Source: Methylobacterium nonmethylotrophicum (GTDB taxonomy: Bacteria; Pseudomonadota; Alphaproteobacteria; Rhizobiales; Beijerinckiaceae). From it: DNA of 64,000 nucleotides. The translations under genes were made by a program, and so were the position numbers. The DNA is taken from the NCBI RefSeq assembly GCF_004745635.1, contig NZ_SRLB01000002.1, forward strand, positions 124,001 through 188,000, written 5' to 3'. The notes under the pieces were generated by a model, which was not told the origin of the DNA, searched no databases, and saw only the letters and a list, made by a program, of their open reading frames with translations. Shown here in pieces: positions 34,826 through 43,534 of the stretch; position 1 is the stretch's first letter, and every line of letters begins with the position of its first letter.

Positions 34826-35626
34826 ATGCCGCCCTTCGAAACCGCGCCCGAGCCCGACGAGGCCGACCTGCCCGAGGGGCAGAGCCGGGCGGTCGCCGAC
34901 GCGGTGCGCGAGGCGCTCGCCCGGCGCCGCATGTCGCGCCAGGCGCTGGCGGATGCCGCGCGCATCAGCATCTCGACGCTCGAGAAGGCCCTGTCGGGCC
35001 GCCGGCCGTTCACGCTGGCCACGACGATCCGTCTCGAGGAGGCGCTGGGGCTGCCGCTCCGGCAGCCGCCGCCGCGCCGGGAGGCGGCGCCCCGCCAGGC
35101 GCCTGCGGCCTTCGGCTCCTACACCCGCGCGGCGGTGGCCTTCCTCGAAGGGCGCTTCCTCACGCTCCGGCCGTCCTTCGGGCAGCCCGGGGCGATCTTC
35201 GCCTACCGGACCGAGATCGCCTGGGACGTCGAGAGCGCCCGGCTGGTCTTCCGCGAGGCCGAGCGGCTGGACGCGCCCTTCGCCCAGACCGGGACCGTCT
35301 CGGTGCCGAACCAGTCGGGCCACATCTACCTCGTCACCGAGTTCCAGGGGCAGTACCGGCTCGCCATGCTCGGCCTTCCGACCATCCAGGGCGAGCTGTT
35401 CGGCATCCTGACGACGCTGGTGTCAGGACGAGGCGCGCAGCTCACGCCCGCCGCCACGCCCCTCGCCCTGGTGCCGGAACGCAGCGCCCCGGACGGCGCG
35501 TGCTACGGACGCGTCACCGCCGGTGCGCCCTGCGAGCCGGCCTACCGGGCGATCCTCGACCGGGTGCGGGACGGCTTCGCGGTCTTTCCCGGCTGCCTGC
35601 CGCCCGGCGCGCTCCCGGGGGCGTGA
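34826..35626 (+). CDS. XRE-like helix-turn-helix regulator with ligand-type C-terminal domain
   Basis: A 266-residue protein from ATG 34826. The N-terminal helix-turn-helix (about residues 20-75) reads REALARRRMSRQALADAARISISTLEKALSGRRPFTLATTIRLEEALG, a lambda-repressor/XRE-like fold. The C-terminal part (about 95-265) is a separate beta-rich domain: YTRAAVAFLEGRFLTLRPSF, IFAYRTEIAWD, GHIYLVTEFQGQYRLAMLGLP, then two Cys. It is possibly a sensory module. Longer starts (GTG 34742) would translate the palindromic repeat. It follows the sortase on the same strand and probably controls it. Confidence 0.75.
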   Translation: MPPFETAPEPDEADLPEGQSRAVADAVREALARRRMSRQALADAARISISTLEKALSGRRPFTLATTIRLEEALGLPLRQPPPRREAAPRQAPAAFGSYTRAAVAFLEGRFLTLRPSFGQPGAIFAYRTEIAWDVESARLVFREAERLDAPFAQTGTVSVPNQSGHIYLVTEFQGQYRLAMLGLPTIQGELFGILTTLVSGRGAQLTPAATPLALVPERSAPDGACYGRVTAGAPCEPAYRAILDRVRDGFAVFPGCLPPGALPGA

Positions 35627-35936
35627 GGGTGACGACCGCCCTCCCCGATCACGTCGCCTCCGTCACGGCGACGGCCGGCCGCCCTTCGGCCTGGCGCCGC
35701 CACGCCTGAGACGGGGGCCGGTCGGGCAGCCAGGGTGACGAATGGCGAGGTCTCGTGCGCCTTTCGTCCCGTCGCCGAGCGGGAGGCGCCGCGGATGGCC
35801 CGCTCCGCACGCCGCCGGCACGCGACCGAGAAAAACGCCGGCCATCGCACGACCAGCCATTCCCGATCCCGCAAAAACCGGTCTGGTCGTCCCAGGGCCC
35901 CGGCGAGGGCGGACAGCGCCCGACCGGAGATGCGCC
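35627..35936. other. Gap after the XRE-like regulator
   Basis: 310 bases with no gene or clear terminator that I can support. It is GC-rich with open frames on both strands that lack ribosome sites; the last 20 bases hold the CGGAGA box of the following small gene. Confidence 0.5.
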
Positions 35937-36209
35937 ATGGCAATGAATTCGCGACCGATCTCGCTCCTCACCCTTCTCGGCCTGCTCTGCGGCACGGCCC
36001 CGGCCCTCGCGCAGCAGGACGGCGGCAACGAGCGCCGCGGCGACCAGGAATTCATCGGCATCGATCTCGACACCGGCGGCATCTATTACGACGGCCGGGA
36101 TTCCGGGCACTACTGCCTCTACCGCACGATCGAGGTGTTCAACCGCCTCACCGGCGTCATCGAGCCGCGGCGGGTGCGCCGGTGCGGCCGCGGCCTCACC
36201 CTGCGCTGA
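35937..36209 (+). CDS. Small secreted protein of unknown function
   Basis: A 90-residue protein with a clear signal peptide (hydrophobic ISLLTLLGLLCGTAPALAQ, cleavage after ALA), so the mature part is about 65 residues. That part is acidic then basic: GDQEFIGIDLDTGGIYYDGRDSGHYCLYRTIEVFNR ending in RRVRRCGRGL. Two cysteines probably form one disulfide. ATG 35937 follows CGGAGA. I recognise no family. A tiny membrane-peptide gene begins 12 bases after it. Confidence 0.65.
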   Translation: MAMNSRPISLLTLLGLLCGTAPALAQQDGGNERRGDQEFIGIDLDTGGIYYDGRDSGHYCLYRTIEVFNRLTGVIEPRRVRRCGRGLTLR

Positions 36210-36221
36210 AGGGAGCGCCGG

Positions 36222-36305
36222 ATGATCTCCCGCCTCTCGCCGCTCCGCCTCGCCCTCCTCAGCCTCGCCCTCCTAGGTCTCAACTTGGCGCTCATCGCCG
36301 GGTAG
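36222..36305 (+). CDS. 27-residue predicted membrane microprotein
   Basis: ATG at 36222 follows AAGGGAG by about eight bases and opens a 27-codon frame ending in TAG. After MISRLSPLR the peptide is one continuous hydrophobic helix rich in Leu and Ala, ending LNLALIAG. Strong ribosome site, basic N-terminus and helix length fit a real single-pass microprotein, likely translated with the secreted protein before it. No family is known to me. Confidence 0.5.
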   Translation: MISRLSPLRLALLSLALLGLNLALIAG

Positions 36306-36417
36306 AAAATCGCTACGCCATGCAACGGCCGGTTTTCGTGTCCAGGCTCCGGCCGCTCGGACCGGATCGACCGGTCATCGGGGGGCGCTCCCCCGCCTCG
36401 GGGAAGGGAGACCGCGC

Positions 36418-38508
36418 ATGACGACAGGCATGACGTTGCGGGGCCGCGCCGCCCGCGTCGGGCTCGCGCTCCTGGTACAGGCCGCCGCGATCCTCTGTTG
36501 CGGCGCGGCCCGGGCCGCGCCCGAGGCGCCGGCCTTCTCCGACAACGGCGACTCGGTCGCCGTGGTGATCGGCAACGGCCGCTACAAGCAGACGGTGCCG
36601 GTCGATTACGCCCACAACGACGCCGAGGCGATGCGCGCCTACCTGGTGGAGCGGCTCGGCTACCGCGACGCCAACGTCTTCGTCCTCAAGGACGCGACGC
36701 TCAACGAGTTCAACCAGGTCTTCGGCACCGAGAAGAACCCGCAATCCGGCCGCCTGTGGCGCAGCGTGCGCGAGGGGCGCTCGAACGTCTTCGTCTACTA
36801 CTCGGGGCACGGCGTGCCGGACCTCGCCAGCCGCCAGCCTTTCCTGCTGCCGGAGGACGGCAACCCCAACCAGGGCGAGAGCGGCTACGCCCTCGAGACG
36901 CTCTACCGCAACCTCGACCTCGTGAAGCGCAAGATCGGGCCCGAGCGCCAGCTCGTGGTGATGGTCGATGCCTGCTTCACCGGCGAGACCGGGCGAAAAG
37001 GGGAGAGCCTGCTCGCGGTCTCGGCTCCCGGCTTCGCCCCGTCCCGGCCGAAGGCCGAGAGCGGGATCGTGCGCGTCGTGGCGACCTCGGGCGCGACACC
37101 GGCGAACTGGGACGAGGTGAACCGCCTCGGCCTCCTCACCAGCCGCTTCCTGATGGGCGTCTCGGGCCTCGCCGACGCCAGGGAGCAGCAGGGGGACGGC
37201 GACGGGCAGGTCGCCTGGGCGGAACTGAAGCGCTACCTGCGGCGCGAGGTCGAGGAGGCGGCCCGCCGCGCCTCCGGCCGCGAGCAGGTGCCGGAGATCG
37301 ACGACGCGCCGATCGTGCTCAAGGCCTCGCTGCCCGTCGCGGCGGTGGCGAGGGGCGTCGCGGCCCTGCGCGACGAGGCGGCGTGGCGGCGGGCGGAAGG
37401 GCTCGGGACGCGGGAGGCGTTCGAGGCCTATATCGGCACCTGCGGCGAGGTCTGCGCCTACCGTCCCCGGGCGATGGACCGGCTGCTCGCCGGCCGGCAG
37501 CGCGACGCGGCGGCGATCGACCAGGAGAACTGGGCGAAGTTCGGCGCGGCGCGGCAGTACCAGGCCTATCTCGATTCCTGCACCGGGCCTTGCGCCTACC
37601 GAAGCCTGGCGGAGGGCTATCTCGGCGGCTCGGACCCGAACGGCGACCCGCGGGTGAGAGCGTGCGACGCGCTCGCCGCCGGCAGCGACGATCCCGACCG
37701 GCCCAAGGGGGTCGCGGGGGTGAAGTTCGGGCGGATCGAGGCCGGGACCGCGATCGAGGCCTGCCGCGGGGCGTCGGCCGCCTATCCGTCCCTGCGCCGC
37801 CTCGCCTACCAGCTCGGCCGCGCCTACGACCGGGCCGACCGGTCGAGGGACGCCTTCGCGGCCTACGACAGGGCCGCCAAGGCCGGCAGCGTGGCGGCGA
37901 TGAACAACCTCGCCACGCTCTACGAGAACGGCCAGGGCGTGAAGCGCTCGCAAGCCGAGGCTTTCCGCCTCTACCGCCAGGCCGGCGAGGCCGGCAACGT
38001 GGTGGCCCTCGCCAACGCCGCGCGCATGCTCGAATACGGCAACGGCATCCCGAAGAACGAGGCCGAGGCGGCGGAGCTCTATAAACGCGCCGCGGAGGGC
38101 GGCGACGTGCCCTCGATCAGCAAGCTGGTGCCGCACTACGCCACCGGGGCCTACGGCTTCCCGAAGGACCTGCGCCAGGGCTTCGACCTCTTCCGCAAGG
38201 CGGCCGAGAGGGGCGACCCCGTCGCGATGGCGACCATGGCGACCCTGATCGACAACGGCTTCTCCCGCTACTTCCCGGGGGTGAGCGCCGCCGACATGGT
38301 GCTGCAGGCGCTCAAGCGCGGCGAGCTCGGCGCGGCCTCGGTCTCGGCCACCGACACCGCGGCCCAGAAGCTCAAGCCCGAGACGATCCGCACCGTGCAG
38401 CGCGCGATCAAGCAGGCGGACTACTATCCGGGGGCGCTCGACGGGCGCTTCAACCCGGTCTTCGTGCGTGCCCTCGACCAATACGCCAAGGCGAACGAGG
38501 CGGAATGA
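36418..38508 (+). CDS. Exported caspase-like protease (C14) with Sel1 repeats
   Basis: A 696-residue protein. A signal peptide (ALLVQAAAILCCGAARAAPE) should send it to the periplasm. The caspase domain (about residues 45-260) begins VAVVIGNGRYKQTVPVDYAHNDAEAM and carries the dyad His131 (VYYSGHG) and Cys186 (VDACFTG), both intact. The middle part has paired Cys motifs (YIGTCGEVCAYRP and YLDSCTGPCAYRS). A run of Sel1/TPR-type helical repeats (AAMNNLATLYENGQGVKRSQAEAFRLYRQAGEAG and similar) follows, then a short peptidoglycan-binding-like end (IKQADYYPGALDGRFNPVF). It overlaps the DUF4384 gene by ATGA. Role unknown; a protein-processing or stress-triggered protease acting outside the cytoplasm is an inference. 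Confidence 0.92.
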   Translation: MTTGMTLRGRAARVGLALLVQAAAILCCGAARAAPEAPAFSDNGDSVAVVIGNGRYKQTVPVDYAHNDAEAMRAYLVERLGYRDANVFVLKDATLNEFNQVFGTEKNPQSGRLWRSVREGRSNVFVYYSGHGVPDLASRQPFLLPEDGNPNQGESGYALETLYRNLDLVKRKIGPERQLVVMVDACFTGETGRKGESLLAVSAPGFAPSRPKAESGIVRVVATSGATPANWDEVNRLGLLTSRFLMGVSGLADAREQQGDGDGQVAWAELKRYLRREVEEAARRASGREQVPEIDDAPIVLKASLPVAAVARGVAALRDEAAWRRAEGLGTREAFEAYIGTCGEVCAYRPRAMDRLLAGRQRDAAAIDQENWAKFGAARQYQAYLDSCTGPCAYRSLAEGYLGGSDPNGDPRVRACDALAAGSDDPDRPKGVAGVKFGRIEAGTAIEACRGASAAYPSLRRLAYQLGRAYDRADRSRDAFAAYDRAAKAGSVAAMNNLATLYENGQGVKRSQAEAFRLYRQAGEAGNVVALANAARMLEYGNGIPKNEAEAAELYKRAAEGGDVPSISKLVPHYATGAYGFPKDLRQGFDLFRKAAERGDPVAMATMATLIDNGFSRYFPGVSAADMVLQALKRGELGAASVSATDTAAQKLKPETIRTVQRAIKQADYYPGALDGRFNPVFVRALDQYAKANEAE

Positions 38509-39857
38509 GACGCCTCCTCGCCGCATCGCTCGCCGGGCTCGTCGCGGCGCTCCCCGTCCCTCGGCCTGCCCGCGCCGATCCCGGCACCGACGCCCTCGCG
38601 CCCTTCCTCGACGCGGTCGCGGCCTGCGCCGGGCGGGCCGACTTGTCGCTCGCGGTGATCGGGCCCGAGCCCGGTCAGACCGCATGGTCGCGCGAGCAGG
38701 CCGAGGAGGTGCGCCTCGCGGTCGAGAGCCGGCTGCAGGGAACCGGCCGGGTGCGGCTCGCCGCGGCCGCCGACGTGGTGCGGGTCAAGGCCCTGCGCGA
38801 GGGCACGACCGGTCTGTCCGGACCGGAAGCCGAGGCGCAGATCCGGGCGGCCTTCTCGGGCGACGCCAGCGTCTTCCTGGTCGAGCCGCGCCGCGCCGGC
38901 GAGACCGCGGCGTTCCGGCTCCAGGCGATCACCCGTGCTGCCTCCTGCAAGGCGACGAGCGAGCCCGTGACGGTGCCGATCCGCGTCGGCGCCGGCGTCG
39001 CCGACGTCGATGCCGAGATGGAGCGGGCGGTCAAGGCCTTCGGGCAGGCGGCGCCGGCCGTGTCCGCGGTCGAGGTCTGCCCGTTCGAGGCCGAGGGCGG
39101 GCACTCGACCTGCGCCGGGGTGCTGACCGACCGTCTGCTGATCGCCCTCGACGCGGAGGCGCGGTCCGCCAACCGCATCCTCAAGGGCGCGCGGTTCGAG
39201 GTGCGCCGCCGCCCGCCCGGCACGGCCTGCACCGGACCGGTCACGGCGCGGGGCCGCTTCCTCACCGACCGCGAGCGCCGCTCCTGGATGGAGGTGGAGT
39301 TCCAGCGCGACGGCGCGGTGCTGGCGCCGACCGGGCGGCGGCGCATCGGCATCGAGGGCCTGGGCTGCGACCCGACACCCCGCCCCTTCCTCGACCACCT
39401 GGCGGCGACGGCGCGTACCGATGGCGGCCGCCTCGCCGTCGCCGCCACCGCCACGCCGTTCGCCCCCGGCCAGCGGATCGAGCTGCGCATCGACGCGAAG
39501 GCGCGCCAGAGCCTGTATTGCTGGGTGGTCGCCCCGGACGAGACCGCCTTCGTGGCGCTGCCGGTGCGCGGCAACCCCGCCTCGCTGCAGCCGCTCGCTC
39601 CCGGCGACGTGCGACGCTACCCCGGGGGTTACGGGCTCGAGGAGGTCGTGGCCGGCGCCGCCTTCGAGAACCTGTTTGCCTGCTTCGGCGTCGCCGGCGG
39701 CCTGCCGCCGGACCTCTCCGAGCGCTGGCTTTCCGCCGCGCCCGGCACCGAGGGCGAGGCGCGGCTGCTGCGGCCGCCCGAGGTGCTCGACCTCGTGGAG
39801 AGGATCCGGGCGGTGCCGGGCGTGACCGAGGCGACGGCCAGGATCGTGGTGCGATGA
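38505..39857 (+). CDS. Exported DUF4384-domain protein
   Basis: A 450-residue protein with a signal peptide (LLAASLAGLVAALPVPRPARA). The N-terminal half is an alpha/beta domain with several Cys (VAACAGRADLSLAVI and on). The C-terminal DUF4384 domain (about 320-415) has the family core RIELRIDAKARQSLYCWVVAPDETAFVALPVRGNPASLQP. DUF4384 domains occur fused to, or next to, caspase-like domains in many proteobacteria. The start overlaps the caspase gene's stop, so the two proteins are made together and probably interact. Confidence 0.88.
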   Translation: MRRLLAASLAGLVAALPVPRPARADPGTDALAPFLDAVAACAGRADLSLAVIGPEPGQTAWSREQAEEVRLAVESRLQGTGRVRLAAAADVVRVKALREGTTGLSGPEAEAQIRAAFSGDASVFLVEPRRAGETAAFRLQAITRAASCKATSEPVTVPIRVGAGVADVDAEMERAVKAFGQAAPAVSAVEVCPFEAEGGHSTCAGVLTDRLLIALDAEARSANRILKGARFEVRRRPPGTACTGPVTARGRFLTDRERRSWMEVEFQRDGAVLAPTGRRRIGIEGLGCDPTPRPFLDHLAATARTDGGRLAVAATATPFAPGQRIELRIDAKARQSLYCWVVAPDETAFVALPVRGNPASLQPLAPGDVRRYPGGYGLEEVVAGAAFENLFACFGVAGGLPPDLSERWLSAAPGTEGEARLLRPPEVLDLVERIRAVPGVTEATARIVVR

Positions 39858-39937
39858 CGCCGACGGTCCGGGGATGACGGGCCTGCAGGACAGGGGTATC
39901 GACCGATGACGGACGAGCGCGGGACCAAGGCAGGCGC

Positions 39938-41344
39938 ATGACCGGCGGGTACGACGAGCGTTGCGCGGCCGATCTCGCCGCGGTGGCCGAGGGCCGCGGC
40001 CTCTCCCGCGAGGACCGCGCCTGGCTCGCCCGGGTCGTCGCCGGCGCGGTGCGGCCGAACCGCGACAAGCCGCTCTGGGACCTCGCCCACGCGCTGGCCG
40101 CCCTGGCGGCGCTCACCGGCGCCCGCGACGGGCGCGACCTCGTCACCCTCGCCCTCGATCCGGGACTGGCGCGGGCCGACCGGCTCGAAGCCAGCTTCTC
40201 CGGCTCGGGTGGCGCCGTCGATGCCCGCGGCCTCGTCCTGCCGGACGGGGAGCGGAGCTGGCGCACGACTTGGTCCGGCCTCGCACGGCTCCTGGCGCTC
40301 GCCGAGTTCGTGCTGACGGCGGAGGAGCTGGCGCAGTTCGCCACCGTCACCGGCTGGCTCGACGCTCTCGCCGCCTCGCCCGACCGGGAGGGCGCCGCCG
40401 CCTTGAGCCGGCGGCTGGCGCGCCATCTCGGCGCCTACCGTCAGGCGCACCTGCCGCTGGCGCCGCTGGAGCGGCGCTTCCGGGCGATCCTCGCCTTCCT
40501 GGGCGGGCGCCGCACCTTCACGGACGACGACATCCTCGATTTCTGGCGCGGGCAGATGCGCCACGACGACCGGCCGGGCTTCCGCACGGTGGCCGAGCAT
40601 TTCGTGACCTTCGAGGTCGCGTCCGCGCTGCTCGGCGGCCTTCTGGAACTCGCCGCCCCGGCCTCCCTCGACGCGCAGGACGGCTGGGAGGATCGCCTCG
40701 ACGCCTCGCTGGCGGACCTCGCGGCGGCCGAGCCGGCCGAACCCCTGGCGGACCTGCTCGCCGGCCTGCCGGACGGGCCCAAGATCCTCACCGGCGCGGA
40801 GCGCGACGAGCTCGCCGAGTTCTTCCGTCTCGAGCCGTTCCACCGCACCCGCCCGCTCACGACGCTGCGGGCCGCGAGCTTCGGGCGGGTGCAATCCGGC
40901 CTCGCCAACCGGCTGCGCCGCGGCGGCGGCGGCGCGGGCATCGCCGAGCGCAGCGCCTGCGCCGAGGCCGAGCCCTACCCGGCGCTCGCCGAGCGGGCGG
41001 CGGCCCTGAGCGCCCATCTCGACCGGATGCTGCGGATCGCCGCCGCCCTGCGGGTGCCGGCTGAGGCCGAGGGCCTGTCCCCGGAGGTAGGCCGCGCCCT
41101 CGCGGCGGCGCTCGCCGACATCCGGCGGGTGCGGCGTGCCGGCTTCGACGATCCCGACCGGCTCGCGGCGGGCTTCGCCGCGGCGGATGCCGCGCTGCTC
41201 CGTCTCGCCGAGGAGACCGGCCGGCTCGCCCGCGCGATCGCCGGCCTCGCCCGGCACCGGCCGCTGGAGGCAGCCTTCGCGGCGGACCGGCAGGTCTTCG
41301 CCCAGACCTTCGCGCAGGCCTACGCGGCGGAAGCGACCGCGTGA
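39938..41344 (+). CDS. Unrecognised 468-residue cytoplasmic protein
   Basis: I do not recognise this protein. There is no signal peptide and no membrane helix. It is mostly alpha-helical and rich in Ala, Leu and Arg. Visible segments include EDRAWLARVVAGAVRPNRDKP, an ILAFLGGRRTFTDDDILDFWRGQ stretch and EFFRLEPFHRTRPLTTLRAASFG. ATG at 39938 follows AAGGCAGG. It overlaps the next gene by GTGA, so the two products likely act together. Its position after the caspase/DUF4384 pair, with an 80-base gap, suggests the same transcript. Confidence 0.7.
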   Translation: MTGGYDERCAADLAAVAEGRGLSREDRAWLARVVAGAVRPNRDKPLWDLAHALAALAALTGARDGRDLVTLALDPGLARADRLEASFSGSGGAVDARGLVLPDGERSWRTTWSGLARLLALAEFVLTAEELAQFATVTGWLDALAASPDREGAAALSRRLARHLGAYRQAHLPLAPLERRFRAILAFLGGRRTFTDDDILDFWRGQMRHDDRPGFRTVAEHFVTFEVASALLGGLLELAAPASLDAQDGWEDRLDASLADLAAAEPAEPLADLLAGLPDGPKILTGAERDELAEFFRLEPFHRTRPLTTLRAASFGRVQSGLANRLRRGGGGAGIAERSACAEAEPYPALAERAAALSAHLDRMLRIAAALRVPAEAEGLSPEVGRALAAALADIRRVRRAGFDDPDRLAAGFAAADAALLRLAEETGRLARAIAGLARHRPLEAAFAADRQVFAQTFAQAYAAEATA

Positions 41345-41859
41345 GCGACGAGGCCCGCCTGCTCGCGGAAATCCACGCGGCCCGCACCCTGATGCGGGCG
41401 GGCACGCGCGACGCCGTCCGGCGTCCGGGCGTCGGAGCGCTCTGGGCCCACGCCACCCGCGCGCCGGGCGCGCCGGTCGACCTCGCGATGATGCGGGCGA
41501 TCCGCGACGATCCCGAGACGGCGCGGCGCTACCGCGCGCTGCTCGCCGGGCAGGCGATCGCGCACGCCCCCCATGCGGTCGCGGCCTCCGACGGCCAGGT
41601 CACGGCGCGGCGCGTCGGCGCCTTCACCCTGGAGATCCTGCCGGCGACCGAGGACGCGCCGCCGCTCCTGGTCCTGCGCGGCGTCGGGGCGCGGGCGCCA
41701 CGGTCGATCGAGGCGAGTCTCGGCGACGAGACCGTGCGGCTGGCGCTCCCGCCGGCGCTCGACGACGCGATCCTCGTCGCCTTGGACCCGGCGGTGCCGG
41801 AGGCGGCGCGGCTGGGCGCGATGCTGCGGGAGCCGGCTTGCGCGGTGTTCCTGCTGTGA
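41341..41859 (+). CDS. Unrecognised 172-residue partner protein
   Basis: A small cytoplasmic protein of unknown family with two parts. The helical N-terminal region (about 1-70) contains LLAEIHAARTLMRAGTRDAVRRPG and ETARRYRALLAGQAIAH. The beta-rich C-terminal region (about 75-172) reads VTARRVGAFTLEILPA, LLVLRGVGA and VRLALPPALDD. The GTG start overlaps the stop of the preceding gene. A partner or inhibitor of the 468-residue protein is an inference from this coupling. The helix-then-sandwich layout is common in regulatory adaptors. Confidence 0.65.
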   Translation: MSDEARLLAEIHAARTLMRAGTRDAVRRPGVGALWAHATRAPGAPVDLAMMRAIRDDPETARRYRALLAGQAIAHAPHAVAASDGQVTARRVGAFTLEILPATEDAPPLLVLRGVGARAPRSIEASLGDETVRLALPPALDDAILVALDPAVPEAARLGAMLREPACAVFLL

Positions 41860-42301
41860 TGAGGGGTGTCTGGCCTTCGCCGGTGGTTGATCGCGCGCGA
41901 ACCGGCTCGTGCGGCGTCTTCCATGGATCGAAGGATCCTCCGCCTGTCCAGGTGGTTTCACGTCCTGCCGTGCCGATCGCCAGTCCCCGCAAGAGGCAGA
42001 TCCGTATGGGGAAAGACGAGGCGCGGTTTCCTCCTCTCCGGGCGGGCGGGCAGCGGCTCTCGTTCCCCTCGTGGGGGACGAAAGGAGCGGCGAACCGCAG
42101 GTTCGCCGCGAGGGTGAGGGGGTGGTGCCGGAAGAGCCACATCCCTGGACACCCCCTCACCCCCGCTCCGGCTGAGCCTGCGCTGGCTTCATCCCCCGCG
42201 CGTCATCCGGCAATGTGGGGATGTGGTGATCCATGCAGGGGACGGTATTCCGCCACGTCGCGTGGCGGGGCTGTTCCTGGCATGCACCGCCCGGACGCCG
42301 C
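41860..42301. other. Gap with compound palindromic (REP-like) element
   Basis: About 440 bases without a gene, or about 370 if the next gene starts at ATG 42233. The part 42087-42162 is strongly palindromic (separate entry). The remainder is GC-rich with no clear promoter. Confidence 0.6.
42087..42162. repeat. Compound palindrome, REP-like
   Basis: GCGGCGAACC-GCA-GGTTCGCCGC (42087-42109) is a perfect 10-base-pair hairpin. It is followed by GGGTGAGGGGGTG (42112-42124), whose exact reverse complement CACCCCCTCACCC stands at 42150-42162. The C/T-rich words resemble those of the inverted pair near 53.4 kb, suggesting interspersed repeats of one broad kind. Confidence 0.8.
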
Positions 42302-43450
42302 ATGACCCCGACCTCGGTCCTGGTCGTGGTGCCGACGACCGGCGGGCCGGTGGTGCTGCGCAGCCTGAGATCCCGCCCCGGGCTGCCGGCCTCCGCCGCC
42401 TTCGCGGCGGGCGATTATCGGCCCCTGCCCTGGTCGGGCGATTACGCGCGGCTCGCCGCCGCCGGCGGGCCGCTGTCGCGCCTCGCGGATGTCGACGCGG
42501 GACCTTACGAATTGCGCCTCTCCGGCTCCTTCGATGCCGGGCGCTCGTGGGAGGTGCCGGTCTGCCTCGCCCACGGCCTCGTGGCGCGCGGGTACGCGCT
42601 CACGACCGAGCCCGAGGCGGCCGACCTCGTCCTGTGGGCGACCGGCGCGGTCGACCTCGACCTCGCGGTGCTGCCGGGCGATTACGCGCTCCTCGACAAG
42701 GTCGCGCGCTCCCGCGACCTCCTGGCGACGGCGGAGCGGGCGGACCTCGCGGTGCTGCTGCCGGAGGGACCGGAGACGGAAGAGGCCGAGCGGGCCTTCG
42801 GCGCCCTCGGGCGGGCGCGCCCGCCGGTCCTGCTGCCGGGCGCGGACGTGCCGGGCGCGCTCGCGACGCTGCTGCGGCCGGTGCCTCCCGCCGTCCCGAC
42901 GGCCCGACGGCACCCCCGCATGCTCGCTGGCCTCGCCGTGCTCGCCGCCGCGTCGATCCTCGCCGGGGGAGCCGCGGCGCTCCGCCCACGCCCGGAGGCG
43001 GAGCGGCCGGCCGTCGACGACGCGGGCACCGCGTCGGTCGAGCCCCGTCCGGCCGTCGCGCCCGCCCCGGCGAGCGCCGTCGTGGTCGAGGAACTGATCG
43101 CCCCGGCCGGCTCGTCCTGCCGGCGGGTCGCCTTCGGGGCCGAGGCGCCCGTGCGGCGCCTGGTGCCGCGTGAGGCGCAGGGCCGGCTGCGGGCAAGCCG
43201 CCTCGCCCCGGACCTGTGCGGCGTTGCCATCCGCCCCGCCTCGCCGGGCCCCCGCATCGCGGTCGGTCCCGAACTGACCGGAGCCGCCCTGCCGCCGACG
43301 CGGCTGCCCGACGGCGCCGAGGCCTACTTCCTGCGCGAGAACGGCCGGCGACACCTCGTCTACGCGGTCCAGGCCATTCCGGACCCCGCCAAGCCGGAGG
43401 CGGATGCATCCCCTGCCGGCGAGCGGCTCACCCACGCCCTCACCCCCTGA
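42302..43450 (+). CDS. Unrecognised single-pass membrane protein
   Basis: A protein of 382 residues from ATG 42302; an ATG at 42233 would add 23. The cytoplasmic N-terminal domain (about 1-190) reads TSVLVVVPTTGGPVVLRSLRSRPGLPASAAF, YELRLSGSFDAGRSWEVPVCLAHGLVARG, then VLWATGAVDLDLAVLPGDYALLDK. A membrane helix near residues 202-222 (LAGLAVLAAASILAGGAAAL) leads to a Pro/Ala linker and an exterior domain with two Cys (SSCRRVAF, DLCGVAI). The LSGSxxxGRSWxxPxxLAHxL pattern faintly recalls the Lon/RadA-type S16 fold, without an identifiable Ser-Lys dyad; treat this as a hint. Probably part of the caspase/trypsin gene block. Confidence 0.7.
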   Translation: MTPTSVLVVVPTTGGPVVLRSLRSRPGLPASAAFAAGDYRPLPWSGDYARLAAAGGPLSRLADVDAGPYELRLSGSFDAGRSWEVPVCLAHGLVARGYALTTEPEAADLVLWATGAVDLDLAVLPGDYALLDKVARSRDLLATAERADLAVLLPEGPETEEAERAFGALGRARPPVLLPGADVPGALATLLRPVPPAVPTARRHPRMLAGLAVLAAASILAGGAAALRPRPEAERPAVDDAGTASVEPRPAVAPAPASAVVVEELIAPAGSSCRRVAFGAEAPVRRLVPREAQGRLRASRLAPDLCGVAIRPASPGPRIAVGPELTGAALPPTRLPDGAEAYFLRENGRRHLVYAVQAIPDPAKPEADASPAGERLTHALTP

Positions 43451-43534
43451 AGGACTTGGTCCGGACCGGAAACGACTTTCTTTGACTTGCGACGCAGCAG
43501 ACGGCATAACGCCGCCGCCGAGAGGAGGACAGCG

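Noticed and set aside
41990..42170. Phage attachment site or integrase target at the palindromic region
   Set aside because: No integrase, tRNA end or phage gene is adjacent; the palindrome is better explained as an interspersed repeat.
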